Source: Hyphomonas sp. (GTDB lineage: Bacteria; Pseudomonadota; Alphaproteobacteria; Caulobacterales; Hyphomonadaceae). From it: 8,718 nucleotides of DNA. The notes under the pieces were generated by a model. It was not told the DNA's origin. It worked only from the letters and a program-made list of their open reading frames with translations, and ran no database searches. The stretch spans positions 1 through 8,718 of the forward strand of contig DNFL01000240.1 of assembly GCA_003486945.1 (NCBI GenBank), in the 5' to 3' direction. A program made the position numbers and the translations under genes. Numbering within the stretch: the first letter of the stretch is position 1; each line of letters starts with the position of its first letter. Shown in pieces: positions 1-6,325 of the stretch.

Positions 1-1
1 C

Positions 2-154
2 CCGGATTGCCGCGCGGGCCGAGGGTTCGGCCCGGATGTTCAGCACATCGCCCGCCGACACCCCGGTCACCCGGTGCAGCGCGGGGAAATCCTGCGCGGC
101 GGCGGCACCCGCCAGCAGCAGCGCAAGAACGGCAATCCACAAACGCAGGGCCAT
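2..154 (-). CDS. Secreted SH3-like domain protein, N-terminal fragment
   Basis: This minus-strand gene is cut by the window start, so only its first 51 codons are present. The protein begins MALRLWIAVLALLLAGAAAA followed by QDFPALHRV. That is a short basic start, a run of Leu/Ala/Val and an Ala-rich end, which is a good Sec signal peptide with likely cleavage before Gln21. The mature start contains VSAGDVLNIRAEPSA (about residues 32-46). This resembles the opening strand of bacterial SH3-like (SH3b) domains, which often read 'vaaddvLNVRsgPs'. Such proteins are usually periplasmic and may bind cell wall or partner proteins. The start is supported by an AGGAGG ribosome site five bases upstream that overlaps the stop codon of the preceding permease gene, suggesting translational coupling in one operon. 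The SH3 call rests on one short motif because the rest of the protein is missing. The signal peptide is more certain than the domain. Confidence 0.62.
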   Translation of the reverse strand, partial: MALRLWIAVLALLLAGAAAAQDFPALHRVTGVSAGDVLNIRAEPSARAAIR

Positions 155-159
155 GACGT

Positions 160-165
160 CCTCCT
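160..165 (-). promoter_or_regulatory. Ribosome binding site of SH3-like gene, overlapping permease stop
   Basis: On the minus strand AGGAGG lies five bases before the ATG at 154-152. It overlaps the TAG stop codon (166-164) of the export permease. A consensus SD embedded in the upstream stop codon is a typical arrangement for translational coupling, so the two genes are probably co-transcribed. It also fixes the start of the downstream fragment. Confidence 0.75.
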
Positions 166-985
166 AAACCTTGGCGCCCCAGCTCAGCGAGGCGCGGCGA
201 CGGGTATAGAATTCGGCCATCAGGCCGATCAGCAGGCACAGAAAGGTGATCGCCACCGGATAGACCACATTCGTATAGTGCGGATTGTAGTTCAGAAAGC
301 TGAATCCCCGCGCCTGATCGATGATGTGGAACAGCGGGTTCCAGTCGAAATAGGGCAGGACGATGCCGGGCAGCGAATTGGCGACGAACATCTTGCCCGA
401 GGCGAACATGTTCACCCGCGAATAGATCTGCACCAGCATCGCCACGGTCTTTGGCGCCCAGGGCTTTGCCGCCAGAAACACCATGCCCAGCGCGACCCCG
501 GAAAACCACGCCAGCAGGAACATAAGGATTGCGCCCAGCGCATCGTGGATCACCAGCGGCTGCCACGCGGCGTGATAAAGGAACAGCACCACGATCATCG
601 ACAGCAATTGAATGTAGAGTTCGCCCAGGGCGGCCGCACCGATGGCGATGATCGTGTTCATCGGCGCATGCTTCATCATCTGCGATGTCGGCCCCTCCGA
701 GGCGACGACGGCGCCCAGAACCTTGACATGGCCCATGAACAGGAAAACCCCGGTCATCAGATACAGCAGGAAATCGCCCCGGATCCCCTGCCCGCCAAAT
801 CCCGAAAACAGGAACATCGCATAGAACACCGCCACCAGCAGCACGGTTTGCAGGATGTTCAGCAGCAGCCCGATGATCGCATTGCCATGGGCATTGCGCA
901 CCGATCGCACGGCGGAATGATAGGTCAGTTCCGCCACGGTAAAGGCGGCGGCGATCCAGCTGTCGTGATTGCGGTTGCTCAACAT
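164..985 (-). CDS. ABC-2 type polysaccharide/polyol-phosphate export permease (KpsM/Wzm-like)
   Basis: This is a 273-residue inner-membrane protein, the usual size for ABC-2 polysaccharide export permeases. After a cytoplasmic N-terminal stretch there are strongly hydrophobic segments at about 38-60, 72-93, 111-138, 149-172 and 240-260, with a weaker one near 203-213. This fits the six-helix fold of the family. The C-terminal part has NPLFHIIDQARGFSF (residues 216-230) followed by YNPHY, a block typical of KpsM/Wzm/RkpT proteins. Such permeases work with a separate ATPase subunit to export capsule, O-antigen or other cell-surface glycans; no ATPase gene lies in the window. The ATG at 985-983 is preceded by an AAGGA ribosome site in the loop of a GC-rich inverted repeat. 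The secreted SH3-like gene follows after nine bases. Leucine codons are almost all CTG and GGG glycine codons are common, unlike the genes after position 1896. The exported substrate cannot be told from the sequence. Confidence 0.86.
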   Translation of the reverse strand: MLSNRNHDSWIAAAFTVAELTYHSAVRSVRNAHGNAIIGLLLNILQTVLLVAVFYAMFLFSGFGGQGIRGDFLLYLMTGVFLFMGHVKVLGAVVASEGPTSQMMKHAPMNTIIAIGAAALGELYIQLLSMIVVLFLYHAAWQPLVIHDALGAILMFLLAWFSGVALGMVFLAAKPWAPKTVAMLVQIYSRVNMFASGKMFVANSLPGIVLPYFDWNPLFHIIDQARGFSFLNYNPHYTNVVYPVAITFLCLLIGLMAEFYTRRRASLSWGAKV

Positions 986-1006
986 CGGCCGGATCCTTGC
1001 CGGCCG
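986..1006 (-). promoter_or_regulatory. GC-rich hairpin presenting the permease ribosome site in its loop
   Basis: On the minus strand CGGCCGG, then the 7-base spacer CAAGGAT, then CCGGCCG, sits directly before the permease ATG. The arms are perfectly complementary (7 bp, all G/C) and the spacer holds the AAGGA Shine-Dalgarno sequence. In the mRNA this would fold as a stem with the ribosome site in its loop and the start codon at its foot. The inverted repeat is seen directly; an effect on translation is inference. The same DNA could instead be a protein-binding palindrome in the divergent spacer. Confidence 0.5.
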
Positions 1007-1010
1007 TCGG

Positions 1011-1039
1011 GACCGGCGCTTGCATTGATGCGCCGGGTC
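1011..1039. repeat. Imperfect inverted repeat in the permease/cysQ divergent spacer
   Basis: GACCGGCGC (1011-1019) pairs with GCGCCGGGTC (1030-1039), giving nine base pairs with one bulged G around a 10-base spacer. The spacer contributes to a second small palindrome, GCAT-TG-ATGC (1022-1031). It lies midway between two divergent genes, where an operator or the promoters of both genes would be expected. I see no convincing -35/-10 pair. Confidence 0.4.
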
Positions 1040-1095
1040 AGGATAAGGCCAAACGGCTTGCCGATCAACTCGACCCCCGGGGAATGCGCGCCTCC

Positions 1096-1878
1096 ATGAG
1101 CCCAGATCACCACCAAGTCATTGAGGAATCGTTTCGCGCCATCGCAGTGAAGGCCGGCGCGGTCATCATGGAGGTCTACGCCCGCCCCGATTTCGCCACC
1201 CGCGCCAAATCAAATTCCAGCCCGGTGACCGAGGCCGACGAAGCCGCCGACGCGCTGATCCGCGCCGAACTGGCGCGGGCGCTCCCCGGCATCCCCGTGG
1301 TGACCGAGGAAGCCGCCGCCAGCCATTCCCTGCGCGCGGACCGCTTCATCATCGTCGACCCCCTCGACGGGACCAAGGAATTCGTCCAGCGGCGCGGGGA
1401 TTTCACCGTCAACATTGCGCTGGTCGAAAACGGCGTGCCGGTGCGCGGCGTGGTCTTTGCGCCGGCGCTTGGGCGGCTTTTCTATACCCGCGCCGATGGG
1501 TCCAGCGTCGAGGAACTGGCCGATGGCAGCCAGCGCGCGCTTCGGGTCAGCACGCCCGACAACGACGCCCTGCGCATCGTCGCCTCGAAATCGCACCGCG
1601 ATGCCGCGACCGAGGAGTACATCAGCCGCTATGCGCTGGCCGAGGCGAAAAGCGCCGGATCCTCGCTGAAATTCTGCCTGGTCGCCAGCGGCGAGGCGGA
1701 TTTCTACCCGCGGCTGGGCCGCACGATGGAATGGGACACCGCCGCCGGCCAGGCCGTCGTCGAAGCGGCGGGTGGGCGCGTGCTGACGCTGGATCATAAG
1801 CCGCTGCTCTATGGCAAGCGCGCGCGCGGCTATGACAATCCGGACTTCGTGGTCTATGGAGATGTGACGCCGCTCTGA
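1096..1878 (+). CDS. cysQ: 3'(2'),5'-bisphosphate nucleotidase CysQ (inositol monophosphatase superfamily)
   Basis: This 260-residue protein of the lithium-sensitive, magnesium-dependent phosphatase superfamily is close to the usual CysQ length. CysQ removes the 3'-phosphate from PAP (and PAPS), clearing a product of sulfate assimilation; it is cytoplasmic or membrane-associated. Seen in order are SSPVTEAD (residues 41-48), the metal-ligand region VVTEEAA (68-74), the signature VDPLDGTKEF (87-96) with Asp88, Asp91, Gly92 and Thr93, the YPRLGRTMEWDTAAGQA block (204-220) with metal ligand Asp214, and GYDNPDFV near the C-terminus. The DPLDGTKEF and EWDTAAGQ forms favour CysQ over inositol monophosphatase. 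The start is uncertain: an in-frame ATG at 1084 would add four residues, but GGGGA abuts it, whereas ATG 1096 has that site about 12 bases upstream. It diverges from the permease and ends 17 bases before glmM. Codon choice (13 CTG, 4 CTC, 3 CTT leucines) contrasts with glmM. Confidence 0.87.
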   Translation: MSPDHHQVIEESFRAIAVKAGAVIMEVYARPDFATRAKSNSSPVTEADEAADALIRAELARALPGIPVVTEEAAASHSLRADRFIIVDPLDGTKEFVQRRGDFTVNIALVENGVPVRGVVFAPALGRLFYTRADGSSVEELADGSQRALRVSTPDNDALRIVASKSHRDAATEEYISRYALAEAKSAGSSLKFCLVASGEADFYPRLGRTMEWDTAAGQAVVEAAGGRVLTLDHKPLLYGKRARGYDNPDFVVYGDVTPL

Positions 1879-1895
1879 CGGCAAGAGGCAGGACA

Positions 1896-3236
1896 ATGGC
1901 CCGGCAATATTTCGGCACAGACGGTATCCGCGGACGCGTCAACAAACGTCCGATGACGGCAGAAACAGCCCTTCGTCTCGCCATCGCGGCGGCGCGCACC
2001 TTTGCGCCCGAGGGCGGACGCGAAGTTGTCATCGGCCGCGACACGCGCCGGTCCGGCGAAATGATCGAAGCCGCGCTCATAGCTGGCCTCACCTCGATGG
2101 GCGTGAAGCCTGTCCGCCTCGGCGTGGTGCCGACGCCCGCCGTCGCCCTGATCGCGCGCGAGACCGGCGCCGCGCTCGGCTTCATGGTTTCGGCGAGCCA
2201 CAACAAGTATGAGGATAACGGCCTAAAACTGTTCAGCCCCGAAGGCGTGAAGTTCACGGACGAAGTCGAGGAAACGCTAGAGGCCGCGATGGCCGCCGCT
2301 TTTGACGGCGACTATGCGGTGCCCGCCGCCATCGCCGAACCGGAAGAGATGACCGGCGCAGGCCAGCGCTATCTCGGTCGCTGTCTTGAAACCATCGGCA
2401 AGGGCCAGGACTTTTCGAAACTCAAGATCGTGCTCGACTGCGCCCACGGCGCCGGCTTCGACGTCGCGCCCGAAGCGCTGCGACGCCTCGGCGCCCGGCT
2501 CACCGTGATCGGCGCAGAGCCGGACGGGGTGAACATCAACGCCGGCGTTGGCTCCACGGCGACCGGCGCGCTGAAGGCGGCCGTTCTGGAATCCGGCGCC
2601 GACATCGGCATTGCGCTCGACGGCGACGCTGACCGTCTTATCGTCGTCGATGAAACCGGTGAGGAAGCCGACGGCGATCAGGTGATGGCGCTCATCGCTG
2701 CGGACATGCACCGCAAGAAACGCCTCAAGGGCGGCGGCATGGTGGCCACCGTCATGTCCAATATGGGCCTCGACGAATACCTGAGATCGAGCGGCCTCAA
2801 ACTCGCACGCACGAAAGTCGGCGACCGTTATGTCGGCGAACATATGCGCCAGCACGGGTACAATCTCGGCGGCGAACAGTCTGGGCACATCATCCTGTCA
2901 GATGTCTCGACCACCGGCGACGGCCTGCTCGCCGGCCTGCAAGTTCTGTCCGTGCTCGCCGCACGCGGCGGCAAGTCATCGGACATGCTGCGGGTCTTCA
3001 CGCCCGCACCTCAGAAGCTGGTTAACATACGCTATTCCGGCGCGAACCCTCTCGAATCTGATAGGGTCAAGGCCGCGCTCGCCGAGGCGGACGCCTTGCT
3101 CGGAAACCGTGGACGGATGGTTGTGCGCAAGTCCGGCACGGAGCCGTTGATCCGCGTCATGGCCGAAGCGCTCGACGAAGCGCAAATGCTTCAAGCGCTC
3201 GCGCTTGTCGCCGATGCGGTGAAAGCAGAAGCCTGA
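1896..3236 (+). CDS. glmM: Phosphoglucosamine mutase GlmM
   Basis: This 446-residue protein has the standard GlmM length. The enzyme converts glucosamine-6-phosphate to glucosamine-1-phosphate in the cytoplasm, on the path to UDP-GlcNAc for peptidoglycan and lipopolysaccharide. All family signatures are intact and in order: YFGTDGIRG at residues 5-13, the catalytic phosphoserine loop MVSASHNKYEDNG at 97-109 with Ser101, the metal-binding DGDADR at 242-247, the sugar-binding GGEQSGH at 325-331, and the phosphate-binding RKSGTEPLIR at 411-420. The start ATG is preceded by an AGGCAGGA ribosome site. In many alphaproteobacteria glmM follows ftsH or folP; here it follows cysQ. It strongly favours CTC for leucine (24 CTC, 12 CTG) and seldom uses GGG for glycine, unlike cysQ and the permease. 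This raises the question of whether the join upstream is natural. No terminator is evident after it, and the next gene starts 90 bases downstream. Confidence 0.97.
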   Translation: MARQYFGTDGIRGRVNKRPMTAETALRLAIAAARTFAPEGGREVVIGRDTRRSGEMIEAALIAGLTSMGVKPVRLGVVPTPAVALIARETGAALGFMVSASHNKYEDNGLKLFSPEGVKFTDEVEETLEAAMAAAFDGDYAVPAAIAEPEEMTGAGQRYLGRCLETIGKGQDFSKLKIVLDCAHGAGFDVAPEALRRLGARLTVIGAEPDGVNINAGVGSTATGALKAAVLESGADIGIALDGDADRLIVVDETGEEADGDQVMALIAADMHRKKRLKGGGMVATVMSNMGLDEYLRSSGLKLARTKVGDRYVGEHMRQHGYNLGGEQSGHIILSDVSTTGDGLLAGLQVLSVLAARGGKSSDMLRVFTPAPQKLVNIRYSGANPLESDRVKAALAEADALLGNRGRMVVRKSGTEPLIRVMAEALDEAQMLQALALVADAVKAEA

Positions 3237-3286
3237 CACAGCGCTTGTCGCCGCGTTACCGGTTGCGTGCCCGCTCCGCCGCGCTA

Positions 3287-3320
3287 TTCCTCCGTCACAA
3301 CCACACTCAAATCGGAGGAA
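3287..3320 (+). promoter_or_regulatory. Ribosome-site-sequestering hairpin in leader of acyl-CoA ligase gene
   Basis: TTCCTCCG (3287-3294) is the perfect reverse complement of CGGAGGAA (3313-3320), which contains the strong Shine-Dalgarno sequence of the ligase gene (ATG at 3327). In mRNA the 8-bp stem would close an 18-base A/C-rich loop with little self-pairing and would hide the ribosome site. The repeat is direct observation. That it acts as a translational switch is inferred. An open A/C-rich loop could be where a small RNA or protein binds to release it. The same SD fixes the start codon at 3327 rather than the in-frame GTG at 3267. Confidence 0.5.
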
Positions 3321-3326
3321 ACGATC

Positions 3327-5180
3327 ATGCCCGAGGGACAGGCCCTTCCCCCGTTTCGCCTTCTGCCGCAGAAGACGCCGGACGTCATCATGACGCGCAA
3401 GGGTGATGCCATCTACATTACACCGCGTGCTGCCCCAGGCCCTCGCCCGAAAACTATCCCGCACGCGCTGGACGAACGCGCCGCGATGCATCCGGACCGG
3501 CCTTTCCTACGCGAGCGTGATCCGCAGACGGATGAATGGGTGACACTCACCTATGGCGACGCCAAACGCATCACTGACAGCCTCGCGCAGGCTTTCCTCG
3601 ATCTCGGCGCCGGTCCTGCCGCGCCTGTCATGCTGCTCTCCGGCAACTCGGTGCGCGCCGCGATGGTCATCCTCGCCGCACAGAAGATCGGCGCGCCTGC
3701 GGCGCCAATCTCCGTGCCCTACTCCACCATGTCGACAGACTTCGACAAGCTGAAGCATTGCTTCGGCGCGGTGAAGCCCGCCATCGTCTTTGCCGAACAG
3801 CTCGCGCCATTTGCGAAAGCCATTGCCGCGCTGCCGGCGGGCGCGTTCAAGGTCGTCTCGGCTGGAACCGGCGGCGACAATGCCGTGCTCGCCTACGATT
3901 CGCTCACCGCCACCGCGCCGACGCCCGCGGTCACGGCGGCGCGCGACGCGCTCACCGATGCCAGCATCGGCAAATATCTCTTCACCTCCGGCTCCACCGG
4001 AGTGCCAAAGCCTGTGCCGCAGACGCAGGGCGCCATGTGCTCCCTTATCGCCGGGCAGGAAGGCATCCGCGACAATGCCCGCGATCCGGACTACGACCCG
4101 GACCGTATCGACAATTTCCTCGACTGGCTGCCCTGGAACCACATCTCCGGCTCCAACGTGAACTTCAACGGCGCGCTCTGGAACGGCTCCACGTTCTGGA
4201 TCGATGGCGGCAAGCCGACCCCTGCCCTCTTCCACGAAACCATCCGAAACATTCGCGACGCAAACCCTTCCGTGTTCGGAACAGCGCCCATCGCCCTCGC
4301 CATGCTTGCCGAAGCGATGGAGCAGGATGACACGTTGCTAAAAGCCTTCTTCAAGAACATGCGCTCGGTCGGCTATGGCGGCGCCACCCTGTCCGACGAT
4401 CTCTATGACCGCCTGCAGGCCCTCGCGATCAAGGCCACCGGCCGCCGCATTCCGATCACCACCATGTACGGCGCAACCGAAACGCAGGGCGTCACGATGG
4501 TGCACTGGGAAGTCGAGCGCGTCGGTCTCATCGGCCTGCCCCTGCCGGGCACGACGCTGAAACTCGTGCCGAACGGCGAGAAACTGGAAGTGCGCGCCAA
4601 GGGCCCGACCGTGATGCCCGGATACCTGAACGACCCGAAGAAGAATGCGGAAGTCTTCGACGAGGAAGGCTACTATTGCCTCGGCGACGCTGTGAAGTTC
4701 GTGGATGAAGCTGATGCCAACAAGGGCCTCATCTTCGATGGCCGCGTCGGCGAGGATTTCAAACTCTCATCCGGCACCTGGGTCTCGGTCGGCACGCTGC
4801 GCCCGGATTTCGTCGCGGCTTGCTCGCCGCTTATCTTCGACGCAGTGATCTGCGGACAGGACAAGGACTTTGCCGGCGCGCTCGTCTGGCCCTCGCCAGC
4901 AGCAGCCGAACAATATGTCAAAGCCGCTGGCGAGTCAGCCAAAGGCTTCGCCGCACTGGTAGCCGATCTCGCGCGCAAGGCCGCCGCTTTCAATGCGGGC
5001 GAACAAGGCTCATCCCGCCGGATCAAGCGCCTGATCGTGATGACCGAAGCCCCCAGCATCGATGCCGGCGAAATCACCGACAAGGGCTATGTCAACCAGC
5101 GCCTTGTGCAGAGCCGCCGCGCAAACCTTGTGCAGGCCCTGTTCGCAGAGCCACTTGCGCCGGGCGTCTTGCAGCTTTGA
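3327..5180 (+). CDS. Feruloyl-CoA synthase-like AMP-dependent acyl-CoA ligase
   Basis: This 617-residue adenylate-forming enzyme should activate a carboxylic acid with ATP to an acyl-AMP and then a CoA thioester. The ATP loop TSGSTGVPK is at 220-228, the YGATET motif at 381-386, and a variant of the YxTGD motif, YCLGD, at 450-454. The hinge block FDGRVGEDFKLSSG (470-483) is followed by TWVSVGTLRPDF. The likely catalytic lysine is Lys586 in GEITDKGYVNQR. DWLPWNHISGSN (266-277), the GEDFKLSSGTWVSVG block and the ITDKGY ending are typical of the feruloyl-CoA synthase branch rather than fatty acyl-CoA synthetases. That branch activates hydroxycinnamates such as ferulate for side-chain shortening. 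Members also take other aromatic or acyl acids, so the exact substrate is open. ATG 3327 is chosen for the GGAGGAA site seven bases upstream. It follows glmM and precedes an esterase-like gene by 80 bases. Confidence 0.86.
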   Translation: MPEGQALPPFRLLPQKTPDVIMTRKGDAIYITPRAAPGPRPKTIPHALDERAAMHPDRPFLRERDPQTDEWVTLTYGDAKRITDSLAQAFLDLGAGPAAPVMLLSGNSVRAAMVILAAQKIGAPAAPISVPYSTMSTDFDKLKHCFGAVKPAIVFAEQLAPFAKAIAALPAGAFKVVSAGTGGDNAVLAYDSLTATAPTPAVTAARDALTDASIGKYLFTSGSTGVPKPVPQTQGAMCSLIAGQEGIRDNARDPDYDPDRIDNFLDWLPWNHISGSNVNFNGALWNGSTFWIDGGKPTPALFHETIRNIRDANPSVFGTAPIALAMLAEAMEQDDTLLKAFFKNMRSVGYGGATLSDDLYDRLQALAIKATGRRIPITTMYGATETQGVTMVHWEVERVGLIGLPLPGTTLKLVPNGEKLEVRAKGPTVMPGYLNDPKKNAEVFDEEGYYCLGDAVKFVDEADANKGLIFDGRVGEDFKLSSGTWVSVGTLRPDFVAACSPLIFDAVICGQDKDFAGALVWPSPAAAEQYVKAAGESAKGFAALVADLARKAAAFNAGEQGSSRRIKRLIVMTEAPSIDAGEITDKGYVNQRLVQSRRANLVQALFAEPLAPGVLQL

Positions 5181-5210
5181 CACGAAATTGACTGGCGCGG
5201 TGCTTGCATC

Positions 5211-5248
5211 GCCTGACCCCCGCCATCACATGGCCGGAATTGTCAGGC
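5211..5248 (+). promoter_or_regulatory. Two-tier inverted repeat between ligase and hydrolase genes
   Basis: GCCTGAC (5211-5217) pairs perfectly with GTCAGGC (5242-5248). Nested inside, GCCAT (5222-5226) pairs with ATGGC (5230-5234) around the triloop CAC. The transcript could form a 7-bp outer stem, an asymmetric internal loop and a 5-bp inner stem, ending 12 bases before the hydrolase ATG. No U-tract follows, so it is not a standard intrinsic terminator. It could stabilise or separate the two messages, or be a DNA operator. Confidence 0.4.
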
Positions 5249-5260
5249 AGATACAGGCCC

Positions 5261-6220
5261 ATGACGTTCGATGATGCCCTCCGCAGCCTGAAGGACCGGT
5301 TCCCGATGCCGGAACTGAAGCCGCTTGACCTCAAGCTGCCCATCGACCGTATGCGCCGCGAGTTCCTGCGCATCGACTATAGCAGCGAGCCGGACGCGCC
5401 AGAGCTTGCAGAAATCCGCCCGATGACACTCCCCGGCGCCGCAGGCCTCATCCGTGCACGCCTCTATGTTCCGCTTGGCGCCGGCATTCCGCCCGGTCCC
5501 GGTATCGTCTTCTTCCATGGCGGCGGTTTCGTCCTCGGCGATCTCGACAGCCATGACATGCTGTGCCGCCGTCTTGCGGACGGATCGCGCTGCAGGGTAC
5601 TCGCCATCGACTATCGTCTGGCCCCGGAGCATTGTTTTCCGTGCGCGCATGATGATGCTCTCGCCGCCTGGGCCTGGGTGCAGGAGAAAGGCGCCGAGAT
5701 CACCGGGATCGACCCTGCCCGCTGCGCGGTGGCCGGTGACAGCGCCGGCGGCAATCTCGCCGCTTATCTCTGCCAGCAGATGGTGCGCGCCAAGGGCCCC
5801 ATCCCGGCCTTCCAGCTGCTGCTTTACCCCCTGCTCCAGTTCGCCGATATCCGCACGAAGAAGATGACCCCGCAGGAAAGCGGCTTCTTCATCTCGGCCA
5901 ACCTGTTCGAATTCTTCCGCCGCCATTACCTGCCGGAACTCGCCTCGGCGATGGACCCGCGCATGTCGCCGCTGTTCGCCCCGCCGGAAGACCTGAAAGG
6001 CGTGCCGCCTGCCCATGTCATCGTCTGCGGCTGGGATCCGCTGCACGATGAAGGCCTCGCCTATGCCGCCAAGCTCAACGCTGTTGGCGTGAAGGCGACG
6101 GAGCGCGAGTACACCTCAATGGTGCACGGCTTCCTGAACCTCACCCCCTTCTTGCCCGCCGCCCGCACCGCCGTGCGCGAAGCGGGCGAAGTGGTTGGCC
6201 GCGCGCTTGGCGCGCTCTGA
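5261..6220 (+). CDS. Alpha/beta hydrolase, hormone-sensitive lipase (HSL) family esterase
   Basis: This 319-residue carboxylesterase is of the usual size for bacterial HSL-family (family IV) enzymes. The oxyanion-hole motif HGGGF is at 86-90, followed by DYRLAPEHCFP (117-127), a family hallmark. The nucleophile elbow GDSAGG has Ser161. DPLHDEG supplies the likely catalytic Asp259, and VHGFL the likely His289, so the triad is complete. No signal peptide is visible, so it probably acts in the cytoplasm on short-chain or aryl esters. The start ATG has only a weak CAGG site. An in-frame TTG at 5204 would add 19 residues, but they would be translated through the inverted repeat at 5211-5248 and do not look conserved, so the ATG is preferred. 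Next to a feruloyl-CoA synthase-like ligase and an outer-membrane receptor, a role in cleaving an imported phenolic or acyl ester is plausible but unproven. Confidence 0.9.
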   Translation: MTFDDALRSLKDRFPMPELKPLDLKLPIDRMRREFLRIDYSSEPDAPELAEIRPMTLPGAAGLIRARLYVPLGAGIPPGPGIVFFHGGGFVLGDLDSHDMLCRRLADGSRCRVLAIDYRLAPEHCFPCAHDDALAAWAWVQEKGAEITGIDPARCAVAGDSAGGNLAAYLCQQMVRAKGPIPAFQLLLYPLLQFADIRTKKMTPQESGFFISANLFEFFRRHYLPELASAMDPRMSPLFAPPEDLKGVPPAHVIVCGWDPLHDEGLAYAAKLNAVGVKATEREYTSMVHGFLNLTPFLPAARTAVREAGEVVGRALGAL

Positions 6221-6243
6221 GCGCAGCTTCACTCGCAAGTGAA
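6201..6243 (+). other. Two short hairpins at the end of the hydrolase gene
   Basis: GCGCGC-TTG-GCGCGC (6201-6215) lies in the last codons of the hydrolase. TTCACT-CGCA-AGTGAA (6228-6243) lies just after its stop. Both are perfect 6-bp stems with short loops. Neither is followed by a run of T, so a rho-independent terminator is not supported. They may act as 3' stability elements, or the second as an operator. Confidence 0.3.
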
Positions 6244-6280
6244 ATAAAGACAACGTTATCAGGCGTTTGCCAGCGCGAAA

Positions 6281-6315
6281 TGTGGTCCGCAGGCCACACT
6301 TCACAGCGGATGTGG
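6281..6315 (+). repeat. Three-arm TGTGG/CCACA inverted repeat set upstream of receptor gene
   Basis: TGTGG (6281-6285), CCACA (6294-6298) and TGTGG (6311-6315) lie in the 195-base spacer before the receptor gene. The middle arm can pair with either outer arm. With the first arm it extends through CC/GG to seven base pairs with one bulged T and a GCA loop. This could be two operator half-site pairs or mutually exclusive RNA hairpins. Only the repeats themselves are directly seen. Confidence 0.35.
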
Positions 6316-6325
6316 GGCGCCGCAG

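Noticed and set aside
15..34. Perfect hairpin CGGGCCGA / TCGGCCCG
   Set aside because: It lies inside the coding part of the SH3-like gene in very GC-rich codons, has no T-tract and no gene boundary, and is best explained by coding sequence.
74..1099. 341-residue plus-strand open frame opposite the permease
   Set aside because: Its translation is Gln/His/Arg-rich and without motifs, while the minus strand encodes a typical ABC-2 permease with membrane helices and a ribosome site.
3267..3326. GTG start adding 20 residues to the acyl-CoA ligase
   Set aside because: The ATG at 3327 has a consensus GGAGGAA ribosome site seven bases upstream, and the extra residues read through the spacer without family resemblance.
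3237..3326. Rho-independent terminator between glmM and the ligase gene
   Set aside because: No GC stem followed by a T-run is present; the clear inverted repeat there pairs with the SD of the next gene instead.
5188..5216. TTGACT as a -35 element for the hydrolase
   Set aside because: No A/T-rich -10 occurs 16-18 bases downstream, so a promoter cannot be supported.
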